Shown: positions 44,220 to 55,458 of the stretch, piece by piece
How positions within the stretch are numbered: the first letter of the stretch is position 1
Layout: every line of letters begins with the position of its first letter
Assembly: GCA_016184365.1 (NCBI GenBank)
Contig: JACPCW010000092.1
Span: 25,212 to 89,211 of the forward strand
DNA from: Candidatus Rokuibacteriota bacterium
GTDB taxonomy: Bacteria > Methylomirabilota > Methylomirabilia > Rokubacteriales > CSP1-6
Length of the DNA stretch: 64,000 nucleotides
Reading direction: 5' to 3'
Made by a program: the position numbers and the translations under genes
Notes under the pieces: model-generated
Seen by the model: only the letters and a program-made list of their open reading frames with translations
What the model was told of the DNA's origin: nothing
Database searches by the model: none

Positions 44220-44950
44220 CGCTTGGCTTTCTCCTCCGTCGTCGTCGGCTTCGCGTCGGCGGGCTTCGATTCGGCGGCCGCGGGCGCCGCGTCGCCCTTC
44301 AGATTCTCGGCGGCCCACTGGTCGTAGTCGGCGCCGGAGTGAGCGAACACCCACGCCTTCATGCCCGAGTGCCCGAAGCCGCAGAGCTCGGCGCACGGCG
44401 CTTCGTACTTGCCCGGCTTCTTCACCTCGAACCACGCGGCGATCTCGCGTCCCGGCACCGCGTCCTGCTTGAAGCGGAACTGCGGGACGAAGAAGCTGTG
44501 GATCACGTCACGCGCGCCGAGATTTATCCGCACCGGCTTGTCCGTCGGCACGTGCATCTCGTCGAGGAACGTCTTGTCGTCGGGCGTCCCGAACTTGCCG
44601 TCCGCGCCGGGATAGGTGAACTCCCAGTTGAACTGCTTCGCGCGCACCTGCACCACGAAGTCGGTCTGCGGCATGGACATCTTGATCCGCGACCACGCGG
44701 GCAGGCTGAGGAACGTGAGCACGACCAGGATGAGCGTCGGGGCCACGGTCCACGCGATCTCGAGCGGCGTGCTGCCGTGCGTGTAGCGCGCCCGCCGCCC
44801 GGGCCGGTCACGATAGATGAAGAGAAACGCCAGGAACGTGACGGCGACGAGGAGGAAGGTGATCCCCGTGATCCAGTAGATCAGGTGAAACAGCCAGTCG
44901 ATCTCATCGCCGAACGTCGCCACGTTCTCGGGCAGCCACCAGTTGAGCAT
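44216..44950 (-). CDS. ctaC: Cytochrome c oxidase subunit II
   Basis: 244 aa. Two membrane helices (about 19-45 and 64-86) and a periplasmic cupredoxin domain with a complete CuA site: His151, Cys186, Glu188, Cys190, His194, Met197 (CAELCGFGHSGM). There is no fused cytochrome c domain, so separate c-type cytochromes in the cluster are the likely donors. The C-terminus is Ala/Lys-rich. It is the first oxidase gene after the paralogous cupredoxin-like gene. Confidence 0.95.
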   Translation of the reverse strand: MLNWWLPENVATFGDEIDWLFHLIYWITGITFLLVAVTFLAFLFIYRDRPGRRARYTHGSTPLEIAWTVAPTLILVVLTFLSLPAWSRIKMSMPQTDFVVQVRAKQFNWEFTYPGADGKFGTPDDKTFLDEMHVPTDKPVRINLGARDVIHSFFVPQFRFKQDAVPGREIAAWFEVKKPGKYEAPCAELCGFGHSGMKAWVFAHSGADYDQWAAENLKGDAAPAAAESKPADAKPTTTEEKAKR

Positions 44951-44977
44951 TCGCGCTCCTCGGCCCGCCCGCGCGGG

Positions 44978-45676
44978 CTACTTGCCCTTCATCTCGAAGG
45001 TGACTTTGGTCGTCTGCCCGGCTTTCACGTCGACGTCCTTTTCCTGCTTGCCGAGCGTTTCGTGCCAGACCTCGACCTTCTGCTTGCCGGCGGGCACGTC
45101 GGTGATCTTCGCGACGCCGTTCGCGTCCGTCACCGCCGCAGGGCCGGGCGTCACGGCGATCCAGCCGAGCATCCAGCTGTGCACGTCGCACGTGACCTTG
45201 ATGACCTCCGGCTTCTCGAACTTCTCGGTCATCGTCTTCTTGAACTTCGGCTGCGCCTTGTTGATGGCGGCGTTCGCCGTCGAGTAGGTGTGGATGTTGT
45301 GCAGGATGTCGTCGGAGTTCTTGATCTCGAGCTCGCCCGGGCTCATGACGACGACGTGCGGCACGAACTTGCAGCCCTTCTGGTCGAGAACGCCCTTGAC
45401 GGCCTTGCCGCCCTTCGCGGCCGGCACGGACGCGACGGCGTGCGCCAGGCCCTTGTTGCCGCCGACGACGACCTTCTCGATCACCGCCTCGGTCCCGCAC
45501 TTCTGCGTGTCCTTGTTCACCTTGAGCTTCTCGACGACGGGCGCGCCGTTGTACTTGACCTCGACCTCGACCGTCCCGCCGCCCTGCGCGGTCGCGACGT
45601 CCCGACCGCCGACGACGAACGCCGCCGCGGCGGCGACCGTCACGATTCCCACGACTGCCAGCGTCTTGCGCATCAC
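44978..45676 (-). CDS. Secreted cupredoxin-like / carboxypeptidase-regulatory-like protein (paralogue 2)
   Basis: 232 aa with a signal peptide (about 1-31). It shares with the gene at 37406-38164 the blocks DILHNIHTYS (for ILHNTHGFL), VTCDVHSWMLGW (for LLCDAHPHMMGW), a KCG segment near residue 60, C-KFVPHVVVMS and a terminal beta domain ending VEVWHETLG. It probably binds copper or carries electrons next to subunit II. A second Met start one codon later is possible. Confidence 0.76.
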   Translation of the reverse strand: MMRKTLAVVGIVTVAAAAAFVVGGRDVATAQGGGTVEVEVKYNGAPVVEKLKVNKDTQKCGTEAVIEKVVVGGNKGLAHAVASVPAAKGGKAVKGVLDQKGCKFVPHVVVMSPGELEIKNSDDILHNIHTYSTANAAINKAQPKFKKTMTEKFEKPEVIKVTCDVHSWMLGWIAVTPGPAAVTDANGVAKITDVPAGKQKVEVWHETLGKQEKDVDVKAGQTTKVTFEMKGK

Positions 45677-45752
45677 TGATCGTCCTCCTCGGTTCTCATG
45701 TCGATCGGAGCCGGAGCGCGGACGCGCTCCGGCGCACGCGGTTGTCCCGTGT

Positions 45753-47324
45753 TCAGCGCCTCCGGTTCGCGGCTCGCACGACGAGGACCATCGCCGCGAG
45801 CGTGAGGAGAGCGACGACTGGAGGGACTACGAAACGACGGTTCGACTGCGGCTCCTCAAGGTGCAGATAGTACCACGATGTCAGGGACATCCGGACGCCC
45901 GTCTCCCCTTCGCCGCCGTCCCACGCCTGGAACGCGACGGGCGTGAACACGCCGGGCTGGAAGGTCGGGCGGTCGTCGCCCGTTGCGGCGAGCGCGCGCC
46001 GCATCACGAGCCGATACCGGCCGTCCTTGTACACGATCTTGCCGTTCACCTCGCCGCCCGCGATCGCCTTGATCTTCGCCGGACCGTTCGCCGTCGCTTC
46101 CATCACACCCTTGCCCTGCTCCCAGCGCAGCAGGTACACGGCGTCGGAATCGTCGCCCATCAGGAAATAGGGACGCTCGGGCCCCGGCGTGATCTTCGGC
46201 GGGAACTGCAGCGCGATCGCGTCGGCGAAGATCTTCTTCGCGGCGTCCGGCTTCGACTCGGTCGGGTCGTCCCACGTCAGCTGGAACACGATCTCACGCT
46301 CGTTCCACGCGCCGCGCACCGTCACGAGGTCGATCGACGGGTTGAAGTTCCGCGGATCGATGATGACCTGCCCCATCAGCGGCAGATAGCTCGGCGGCAC
46401 CTTGCTCCAGAACTCCGCCGCCGGGTCGTCGGGGATCGCGTCCTTCGTCGCCGTGACCGTCACGAGCGTCGCGAACTTCGGTTCCTCGCCCAGCGAGATC
46501 ACGTAATTCGTGACGTGCCAGATGTCCTCGGGCTTTTCGACGGCTTCGAGGAACGCGGGCATCGGCGTGCCGAGCACGCCGACGGCGAGCCGCGTCGCGA
46601 TCTCCTTGCGATCCTTGCCCCCGCGAAAGGTCCAGCGCTTGGCGAGATTCGCCGGCGCGACCGGCTGTCCCCACTCGTCCTTGAGCTCGGGCCGCGACGG
46701 CCCGTCCGCGCGGCCCTCGTTGCCGTGACACTTGTTGCACTCGATCGCCTCGAACATCTCCTTGCCGCGCTTGAGCGACTCCGCCGACGACGCGACCTCC
46801 TTCGGCAGGTCGACCTTCTTCGGCGCGTCCTTCAGCTTGTCGCCCGCGAACGCCTTGATGTAGGCGACGAGATTCCACCGGTCCCTTTCTGGAAGAACCT
46901 TCCAGTCGGGCATCGAGGTTCCCGGCATGCCGTTCGTGACGACGTTGAAGATGTCCTGGTCGGTCGGCGTCTTGTTGAGGGTGGATCGGATCTTGTACAG
47001 CCCGGAGGTGAAATCCCGCGGCCGGGGCACGAGCAGCTCGGTCGCCGGTCCCTTGCCATCACCTTTCTCACCATGGCACAGCGCACATTTCCGTTCGTAC
47101 ACCGCTTTGCCGGCCCCAGCATCCCCCGCCTGAGCGAACACCGCGCGCGAACTGCCGAGCGGCACCGCGACGAACAGAAGTAGGGCGACGAGAAGGTGCC
47201 AGCTGCGAGGCGCCGAGGAGCGACGACTGAGGCGTACGCCGCGTACGCCGCAGGGAGGAGCGACGAGGCAACGAAGCAGATGGCGCCTTCTCGTCGGCCG
47301 CCACGACGCGTTGAGCGTCCGCAT
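45753..47324 (-). CDS. Di-heme cytochrome c fused to an ethylbenzene-dehydrogenase-like heme domain
   Basis: 523 aa. Two c-type heme motifs, CALCH (80-84) and CNKCH (196-200), are followed by an EB_dh-like beta-sandwich (about 265-480), a fold that binds heme b in dehydrogenase gamma subunits. One C-terminal membrane helix is at about 502-518. The signal-like helix is at 43-57; the preceding ~40 Arg-rich residues look non-conserved, so the true start may lie further in. It should be an anchored periplasmic electron carrier between the bd-like module and the aa3 oxidase. Confidence 0.83.
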   Translation of the reverse strand: MRTLNASWRPTRRRHLLRCLVAPPCGVRGVRLSRRSSAPRSWHLLVALLLFVAVPLGSSRAVFAQAGDAGAGKAVYERKCALCHGEKGDGKGPATELLVPRPRDFTSGLYKIRSTLNKTPTDQDIFNVVTNGMPGTSMPDWKVLPERDRWNLVAYIKAFAGDKLKDAPKKVDLPKEVASSAESLKRGKEMFEAIECNKCHGNEGRADGPSRPELKDEWGQPVAPANLAKRWTFRGGKDRKEIATRLAVGVLGTPMPAFLEAVEKPEDIWHVTNYVISLGEEPKFATLVTVTATKDAIPDDPAAEFWSKVPPSYLPLMGQVIIDPRNFNPSIDLVTVRGAWNEREIVFQLTWDDPTESKPDAAKKIFADAIALQFPPKITPGPERPYFLMGDDSDAVYLLRWEQGKGVMEATANGPAKIKAIAGGEVNGKIVYKDGRYRLVMRRALAATGDDRPTFQPGVFTPVAFQAWDGGEGETGVRMSLTSWYYLHLEEPQSNRRFVVPPVVALLTLAAMVLVVRAANRRR

Positions 47325-47327
47325 GAG

Positions 47328-48077
47328 CTAGTGGGACTCCCAGCGGCGCGGCTGCTGGCCGGTCGCATCGTACAAGTACATGATGACCTGCCAGATCTGA
47401 TCTTCGGTGAGGCGGTCTTCCCAGGCGGGCATGACGGAGTTCCAGGGCGTGGATTCCTTCGGCAGCCCGGGTCCGCCCTTGGCGATGCGCCAGAAGAGGT
47501 ACGCCTCCTGGAGCATCGCGATCGTCCCGGGATCGACGAAGTTCGCCGGCGGCGGGCTGAAGCCGTGGGCGAAGTGCCCCTGCCCGTCCAGGTTGTCGCC
47601 ATGGCAGTACATGCAGTTGCGGATGTAGATCTCGCCGCCGGCCGCGACGTGTTGCTTGAACGCGCTCTGGTCCTTCCGCAGCGGGTTGTCGATCCCCTGG
47701 ATGTTGATCTCCTTGCCGCGGAACTGGATCGACGCGGGCGGCGCGGGATGGACGGCGCGCAGCTCGGGCGGCGCCTGCGGCTTCGCGGCCGCCTGCGTGT
47801 ATGCGTAGTACCCGAGGAGCAGCGGCATCACGATCATGAGCACCATCCGAAGCAGCCGGCGCTCCGGCTTCACCACCGTGTCGCGCAGCGGCGTCAGGAA
47901 GCTGCGCCACGAGTCCGCGTCCGACGACACGAACGCGAGGATGGCGATGAGGATGATCGCCATGTAGAGCGTGATCACGCTCCACGGCGCGGGCGGCTGG
48001 ATGCCGAACCGGAACAGCACGAAGCACACGATCAGCACGACCACGGCCTGGACGAAGCGCGAGCGGAGGAAGCTCAT
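47328..48077 (-). CDS. Membrane-anchored mono-heme cytochrome c
   Basis: 249 aa. Three membrane helices (about 8-24, 33-50, 77-94) precede a periplasmic cytochrome c domain with CMYCH (155-159) and a distal Met likely in NSVMPAWEDRL. It is coupled to the next gene by ATGA and lies 3 bp before the di-heme EB_dh gene. It fits an electron carrier for the bd-like oxidase or the aa3 oxidase. Confidence 0.86.
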   Translation of the reverse strand: MSFLRSRFVQAVVVLIVCFVLFRFGIQPPAPWSVITLYMAIILIAILAFVSSDADSWRSFLTPLRDTVVKPERRLLRMVLMIVMPLLLGYYAYTQAAAKPQAPPELRAVHPAPPASIQFRGKEINIQGIDNPLRKDQSAFKQHVAAGGEIYIRNCMYCHGDNLDGQGHFAHGFSPPPANFVDPGTIAMLQEAYLFWRIAKGGPGLPKESTPWNSVMPAWEDRLTEDQIWQVIMYLYDATGQQPRRWESH

Positions 48078-48874
48078 TTGAGCGTCAGCAGGAAGGCGAC
48101 GAGGTCGGTGTACTCCTTCGCCGTGAGCGTCGTGCCGAACGTCTGGGGCATCACCCCGGGCGGGAACCCGGAGACGGTGCCCATGCCTTTCGGATCGAGG
48201 ATCTTCTTCATGATGTAGTCCGGCGTCTGGATCTTCGCGATCTGCGTGAGATCGGGGCCCACCGGCGAGCCGGGAATGTCCGCGGCCTTGTGGCACGCGA
48301 GACATCCGCCCTTCCCGGTGTAGACGGCCTTGCCGGCCTTCGCATCACCGGGCATCCGGACCTCCGCGGGCGCGCCGCCGCCGGCCGCCGCCGCGCCGGC
48401 CGTCGCGGGGATGTCGTTGAGCGCCACGTCCACGGTGCCGCCGAGCGACTCGAGAAACGCGGTGAGCGCCCAGAGCTCCGATCGATTGAGCGCGATCGGC
48501 GGCTTGTCGACCGCGGGCATGATCGGCGGATAGCCTTCGACGAGGAACGCGTTCGGATTGATGAGCGACTCGATGATGTACTGCTTTGCGCTCATCCCGG
48601 CCTTGGCCTTCGCCGCGCGGCCGCCGACACCGGCGAGATCCGGCGCCCGCGTGCCCTTCTGACCGATGCGATGGCAGATCTCGCACGTGCCCTTCGTCTT
48701 GTAGATCTCTTCGCCCGCCTTCACGAGCTGCGCGGGCGTGACGTTGCCGCCTTCGAGCGACAGCTCCTGCGGCGGCTTGGATTCGATCTGCGGAATGGAG
48801 TTCGCGTAGTACGTGTACGAGCCCATCACGACGAGCGAGAAGACGCCGACCTTGACGCCGACGGGGATCCGCAT
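48074..48874 (-). CDS. Di-heme membrane-anchored cytochrome c
   Basis: 266 aa. One N-terminal membrane anchor (about 7-24) and two cytochrome c domains with CEICH (64-68) and CLACH (191-195), joined by an Ala/Gly linker. Distal Met candidates lie in GYPPIMPAV and FPPGVMPQTF. The ATG lies 2 bp after the bd-like subunit stop. With the upstream gene it would make a quinol-to-cytochrome c or bd-type complex. Confidence 0.87.
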   Translation of the reverse strand: MRIPVGVKVGVFSLVVMGSYTYYANSIPQIESKPPQELSLEGGNVTPAQLVKAGEEIYKTKGTCEICHRIGQKGTRAPDLAGVGGRAAKAKAGMSAKQYIIESLINPNAFLVEGYPPIMPAVDKPPIALNRSELWALTAFLESLGGTVDVALNDIPATAGAAAAGGGAPAEVRMPGDAKAGKAVYTGKGGCLACHKAADIPGSPVGPDLTQIAKIQTPDYIMKKILDPKGMGTVSGFPPGVMPQTFGTTLTAKEYTDLVAFLLTLK

Positions 48875-48876
48875 GT

Positions 48877-50682
48877 TCAGGGCTTCCCGTTGCCGCCGCC
48901 GGCGATGACCGGCGCGGCCCGGCCGTGCGCCTGCGCGCCCTCTTTGCCCTTCTCGCCGAGGCCCCCGAGCCAGAAGATGAACATGACGAGCGCGAAGAAC
49001 GCGATCGTCACGAGCGTGATGACGTTCGACGCGTACCCGAGCGCCGGCGTCACCGCTTCCACCGACGTGTCGCGCATCACGCCATAGACATGCCAGTGCT
49101 GGCGGATACCGGAGCGCGCGAAGCCCATCAGGCCCATCAGCCACGTGAACGTGACCGCGAGCAGGATGAGCACGTACTGCGAGCGCGGCGCGATCGTGCC
49201 CCACCGGATCGCGCCGGTCGACCGCGCGCCGCGGAACATGAACACGTCGACGATCATGATCACCGCGATCGCGACGAGCACGGCGCCGACCTGGTAGACG
49301 GAAAAGCCGATGCGGACCATCGACTCCACGAAATAGCCGTAGACGCCGTAGAACGTCACGATCACGGCCGCGATCCCGAACATCGCCCACTGCACCGCCA
49401 TGCCGGTCGTGACCCACGACTTGGTGGAGATGCGGTTCGCGCGGCGATAGAGGACGTACGAGAGGAACGTCGTCAGGATCATCAGGTTCACGGCGGTGTT
49501 CTTCGCCGACATGACGCCGAGGAATCCGAGCACCGGATGATGCGTGCCCCCCATGGCGCGCGCCTCGTCGAGCGTGACTACCATCGACCGCGGTGTCGCC
49601 CAGACGATGAAGCCCGCCGCCAGGATCATGAGCATGTACGGCACGTACTTGCGATAGCGCTCGGAGCCCGGGATGCGCTCCATCCCGAGCCAGAGGTAGT
49701 AGTTCGAGCCGATGAACAGCACGCCGATCAGGATGGCCTGGATGATCCAGAGCCACGACATGAAGCCGCCCATCATCGTGATGCCCATCGTCTGGTTGAA
49801 CGCGTAGATCTCGCGGCCGAGCCAGTACCCGGCAAACGGCAGCACGATGAAGGCGGAGAGCGCGACGAAATTGCCGATGTAGCCCATCCAGTCGTAGCGC
49901 GCGCGCTCCTCGTCCGTCTTGGCGGCGAGGAAGCGGAACGCCGCGTACGCCGCGGCGATCGTGCCGCCGAACACGATGTTCGCGATCAGCCGGTGGATGT
50001 TGATGGGCATCCACGTGAAGTTGTTGATCGCCGCCCACACGCTGCCCTTCAGCGCGCCGGACTCGGTGATTCCGCCCGGTGAGACCATGAAGGTGACCCA
50101 GGAGTTCGCGACGAACAGGATCGCCGTCCCGAACAGGTTGGACAGCACGCCGAGACTCACGTGGATCCACTTCTTCGAACCGGTGAGCCAGTCCCAGCCG
50201 TAGTACCAGACGTACACGGTGAAGGTCTCCGCGAAGAACAGCAGCGCGTAGACCCAGTACGTCGGGAAGAAGATCGACGTCATGTAGTTCCAGAACTTCG
50301 GGTAGTAGCCGATCAGGAGGAAGAGCAGGAACGCGCCGAGGAGCGCCGTCGTCGAGAACGCGGCGAACGTCAGCTTCACGAACTCGTGCGAGAGCCAGTC
50401 GTACTCCGCCCGGCCGGTGCGCCAGCCGATGATCTCGATGATGACGGCGAAGATCGGGACGCCGAGGATGAACGCGGCGAAGTTCAGATGGAGCTGCGCG
50501 ATCGCCCACACGGCGAGCCGCGAGCCGAACACGGGAAACTGCCGGTACGCGGGCTCTTTGGCGGCGTCCTGCGCGTCAGCGGGCAGCACGCCGAGCGCGA
50601 TGAACGCGCCGGCAAGGGTGAGCGTGATGACGAGCAGCGTGAACGCCCATGCCGATCGACGCGCCCCGCCCCCCGTCTTCAC
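48877..50682 (-). CDS. Cytochrome bd-like oxidase subunit I (CydA-related), no CydB nearby
   Basis: 601 aa with about 13-14 helices. Heme-ligand regions: AIAQLHLNFAAFI (N-terminal His), NIHRLIANIVFGG (second His) and SGIRQHWHVYGVMRDTS, aligning with the GRQPW...R(T) block of CydA but with HW for PW. It does not have the long periplasmic Q-loop of E. coli CydA that I can recognise. GTG 50682 follows AAGGAG with eight bases between; the frame is open to 50760. It is followed by three c-type cytochrome genes, so it may accept electrons from them or pass them to them. Confidence 0.84.
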   Translation of the reverse strand: MKTGGGARRSAWAFTLLVITLTLAGAFIALGVLPADAQDAAKEPAYRQFPVFGSRLAVWAIAQLHLNFAAFILGVPIFAVIIEIIGWRTGRAEYDWLSHEFVKLTFAAFSTTALLGAFLLFLLIGYYPKFWNYMTSIFFPTYWVYALLFFAETFTVYVWYYGWDWLTGSKKWIHVSLGVLSNLFGTAILFVANSWVTFMVSPGGITESGALKGSVWAAINNFTWMPINIHRLIANIVFGGTIAAAYAAFRFLAAKTDEERARYDWMGYIGNFVALSAFIVLPFAGYWLGREIYAFNQTMGITMMGGFMSWLWIIQAILIGVLFIGSNYYLWLGMERIPGSERYRKYVPYMLMILAAGFIVWATPRSMVVTLDEARAMGGTHHPVLGFLGVMSAKNTAVNLMILTTFLSYVLYRRANRISTKSWVTTGMAVQWAMFGIAAVIVTFYGVYGYFVESMVRIGFSVYQVGAVLVAIAVIMIVDVFMFRGARSTGAIRWGTIAPRSQYVLILLAVTFTWLMGLMGFARSGIRQHWHVYGVMRDTSVEAVTPALGYASNVITLVTIAFFALVMFIFWLGGLGEKGKEGAQAHGRAAPVIAGGGNGKP

Positions 50683-50779
50683 GCCAGTCGCTCCTTGTTG
50701 CCGCAGGAAAAACGCCGGGTCGGACCGCACTCGCGGCGAAGCCCTTGTTAACAAAGTCACATGGGCTTTCAGCGGATGC

Positions 50780-50808
50780 TTTTTAGAGCAATGTACTTAT
50801 GGTGTCAA
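50780..50808 (-). promoter_or_regulatory. Minus-strand promoter of the respiratory cluster
   Basis: On the minus strand: -35 TTGACA (perfect; plus-strand 50803-50808), 17-base spacer, -10 TAAAAA (50780-50785). Transcription would begin near 50773 and leave a leader of about 90 bases to GTG 50682. The -35 box forms an inverted repeat with that of the divergent ftsH promoter. Confidence 0.7.
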
Positions 50809-50829
50809 GCGTTTTCCCGCCTGCCAAGT

Positions 50830-50858
50830 TTGACACTTGTGAGCCAGGTGGCTAGCAT
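50830..50858 (+). promoter_or_regulatory. Promoter of ftsH, short or no leader
   Basis: -35 TTGACA (50830-50835), 17-base spacer, -10 TAGCAT (50853-50858). A start near 50865 would leave only about three bases before ATG 50868, or about 12 before the in-frame ATG at 50877. The RNA may be translated without a true leader. Confidence 0.7.
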
Positions 50859-50867
50859 GACTGGGGG

Positions 50868-52780
<1,913 letters not shown>

Positions 52781-52784
<4 letters not shown>

Positions 52785-54262
52785 TGCATCTGAAGCGGAG
52801 AACGTTCATCGCGGCGCTCATGGTCGCGGTCGTGTGCGGCGCGGCGCTCGGGCTGTTTGCGACGAGCCGCGGCGAAGGGCACCGGCCATTCCTGCCGGCC
52901 GTCGGCAGCGGCATCGACGCGCCGATCATCCCGGTGCAGATGCCGCTCAACACGGGCACCTTCGCGAAGGTGGCCGAAGCCATCAAGCCGGCCGTCATCA
53001 ACATCAACACGGTCACGAAGGGCGCGGGTGGCGGCGGGCCACAGGGACGGACGCCGTTCGAGGAATTCTTCGGCGACGAGTTCTTCAAGCGCTTCTTCGG
53101 CGGGGATCCCGAGCGCATGCCGCAGCGCAGCCTCGGCTCGGGCGTCATCATCGACCCGTCCGGCATCGCGCTCACGAACGCCCACGTCGTCGAGAAGGCG
53201 ACGGAGATCGAGGTCATCACGCTGGACGGCAGCAAGCACAAGGCGAAAGTGCTCGGCGCGGACAAGAAGACCGACCTCGCCGTGCTGAAGCTCGACGACG
53301 CCAAGGGCGGCTTCAAGGCCGCGCGGCTCGGCGACTCGGAGAAGGTCCAGGTCGGTGACTGGGTGATCGCCGTCGGGTCGCCGTTCGGGCTGCAGTCCAC
53401 GGTGACCGCGGGCATCATCAGCGCGAAAGCGCGGCAGATCGGCGCCGGACCGTTCGATGATTTTCTTCAAACGGACGCGGCGATCAATCCCGGCAACTCC
53501 GGCGGTCCGCTCGTGAACATGCAGGCCGAGGTGATCGGCATCAACACCGCGATCGTCGCCGGGGGCTCGGGCATCGGCTTCGCGATTCCGTCGAACATGG
53601 CGCGCAAGATCGCCGTGGAGCTGCAGGCCAAGGGCAAGGTCTCGCGCGGATGGCTCGGCGTGTCGATCCAGCCGCTCACGGCCGAGCTTGCGAAGTCGTT
53701 CGGCGCCAAGGAGGTCAAGGGCATCCTGGTGTCCGACGTCGTTGCGGACAGCCCGGCCGCCAAGTCGGGCCTGAAGCCGGGTGACATCATCCTCGAGTTC
53801 GAGGGCAAGAAGCTCGAATCGCCCGGCGATCTCCAGCGTGCGGTCGGGCTCACGAACCCCGGCGCGGACTCGAAGATGAAGGTGTGGCGCGATCAGGGCG
53901 AGAAGATGCTGACGGTGAAGGTCGGCGAAGCGCCGGACGAGCGCGAAGCGCGCGGACCGGCAGGTCGCCCGAAGTCGACGCTGGGCCTCGAAGTCCGGCC
54001 GATCACGCCGGACATCGCGCGGCAGCTGAATCTGCCGTCGGCCGAAGGTGTCGTCGTGGCGCGCGTCGAAGAGGGCAGCGCGGCGGCCGAAGCCGGCGTC
54101 CAGCGCGGCGACGTCATCCGCGAGATCAATCGCCAGCGCGTCCGCACGCTGGCCGAGTTCGAGAAGCTCACGCGCGACGTGAAGGAGGGCGATCGGCTGA
54201 CCGTGCTGCTGCAGCGCGGCCCGATGTCGCTCTACGTCGCGTTTACCGTCGGCCGAGGATAA
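52781..54262 (+). CDS. HtrA/DegP-type periplasmic serine protease
   Basis: 493 aa. N-terminal membrane anchor (about 9-27), trypsin-like domain with catalytic His135 (LTNAHVV), Asp165 (KTDLAVL) and Ser240 (GNSGGPL). Two PDZ domains follow (about 285-375 and 400-490). The Phe/Gly-rich loop after residue 90 (FEEFFGDEFFKRFFGG) is typical of DegP/DegQ. It degrades or refolds periplasmic proteins. It is translationally coupled to ftsH; a hairpin follows the stop. Confidence 0.93.
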
Positions 54263-54270
54263 ATCCACGC

Positions 54271-54292
54271 GGGGGGAGCGACTGCTCCCCTC
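54271..54292 (+). terminator. Hairpin after htrA
   Basis: GGGGAGC / GCTCCCC with loop GACT (54273-54290), extendable by two pairs. No clear U-tract. A closely similar hairpin (GGGAGCG / CGCTCCC) follows dnaJ at 55459-55476. Confidence 0.55.
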
Positions 54293-54333
54293 GAATTTCA
54301 TCGACCTGAGCGTGCAGGACTCAAACGACCTGC

Positions 54334-54339
54334 TATACT
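54334..54339 (+). promoter_or_regulatory. -10 element upstream of dnaJ
   Basis: TATACT, five of six matches to TATAAT, 18 bases before the dnaJ ATG. No good -35 sequence stands 16-18 bases upstream, so it may depend on an activator or another sigma factor. It suggests dnaJ can be transcribed apart from ftsH-htrA. Confidence 0.45.
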
Positions 54340-54357
54340 CTTTGTTGGATTTAGGCC

Positions 54358-55377
54358 ATGGCGCTGGAGTACAAGGACTACTACCGGATACTCGGAGTCG
54401 ACCGGAAGGCGGACGAAAAAGCGATCAAGTCCGCATACCGGAAGCTCGCCCGCAAGCACCACCCCGACGTCAACAAGGGGAAGGACGAGAAGTTCAAGGA
54501 GATCAGCGAGGCGTACGAGGTCCTGTCGGACCCGGAAAAGCGCCGTCGTTACGACACGCTCGGGCCTGACTGGCAGCGCTATGCGACGGGGCCGCCGGGC
54601 GGCGCGCCCGGCGGCGGCTTCAGCTACAGCACCGGGGACGCGGGAGACTTCTCGGATTTTTTCCGCACGATCTTCGGCGACCTCGGCTCGCGGATGGGCG
54701 GTCGCGGCGGCGGACGCGGAGTCAACGTCGAGGATCTCTTCGGCGCCGGCGCGCGCCGGGCGCAGGGCCAGGACGTCCAGGCGAGCGTCGAGATCACGCT
54801 CGACGAGGCATACCAGGGCGCGCGCAAGGCGTTCACGCTCGAGAGCGAAGAGCTCTGCAGCGCGTGCCACGGCGCCGGCAACGTCGGCGGGCGGCCCTGC
54901 CCGACCTGCGGCGGCACCGGTGCGCAGCGCACGCAGCGCCAGGTCGACGTGCGCATCCCCGCGGGCGTCAAGACCGGCCAGCGCGTGCGTGTCAGCGGCG
55001 AAGGCACCGGCGCGGGCGGCGCGCGCGGCGATCTGTACCTCGTCGTGACCGTCGCGCCGCACCCGTTCTTCGAGCGCAAGGGCGACGACCTGAAGCTCGA
55101 GCTGCCGATCACGGCGCCGGAAGCGGCGCTCGGCGCGAGCGTGGAGGTGCCGACGCTGCGCGGCCGCGTGGCGATGAAGATTCCGCCCGCGACGTCGAGC
55201 GGTCGCACGTTCCGCCTGCCCGGGTACGGGATGCCGCGCATCCGCGGCGGCGGCAACGGCGACCAGCTGGTGCACGTGAAGGTCGTGATGCCGAGCGATC
55301 TCTCGACGGCAGAACGCGAGCTGTACGAAAAGCTCGAGACGCTGCGCACGGACAATCCGCGCGCCTATCTCGGGTGA
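54358..55377 (+). CDS. DnaJ-family co-chaperone with a reduced zinc centre
   Basis: 339 aa. J domain (1-70) with HPD (35-37), Gly/Phe-rich linker (about 78-130), then a DnaJ C-terminal substrate domain. The zinc region has only two motifs (CSACHGAG and CPTCGGTG, about 167-188) where classical DnaJ has four CxxCxGxG, so only one zinc site can form. It stimulates DnaK ATPase and hands over unfolded protein; dnaK is not in the window. Confidence 0.9.
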   Translation: MALEYKDYYRILGVDRKADEKAIKSAYRKLARKHHPDVNKGKDEKFKEISEAYEVLSDPEKRRRYDTLGPDWQRYATGPPGGAPGGGFSYSTGDAGDFSDFFRTIFGDLGSRMGGRGGGRGVNVEDLFGAGARRAQGQDVQASVEITLDEAYQGARKAFTLESEELCSACHGAGNVGGRPCPTCGGTGAQRTQRQVDVRIPAGVKTGQRVRVSGEGTGAGGARGDLYLVVTVAPHPFFERKGDDLKLELPITAPEAALGASVEVPTLRGRVAMKIPPATSSGRTFRLPGYGMPRIRGGGNGDQLVHVKVVMPSDLSTAERELYEKLETLRTDNPRAYLG

Positions 55378-55458
55378 GCAGCGGACGCGAACGGATGGGA
55401 CACAGGAGCGGAGCAAACGGGGGCGAGGCGGATCCGGACGCAGGCCGGCCCGCTCGGG

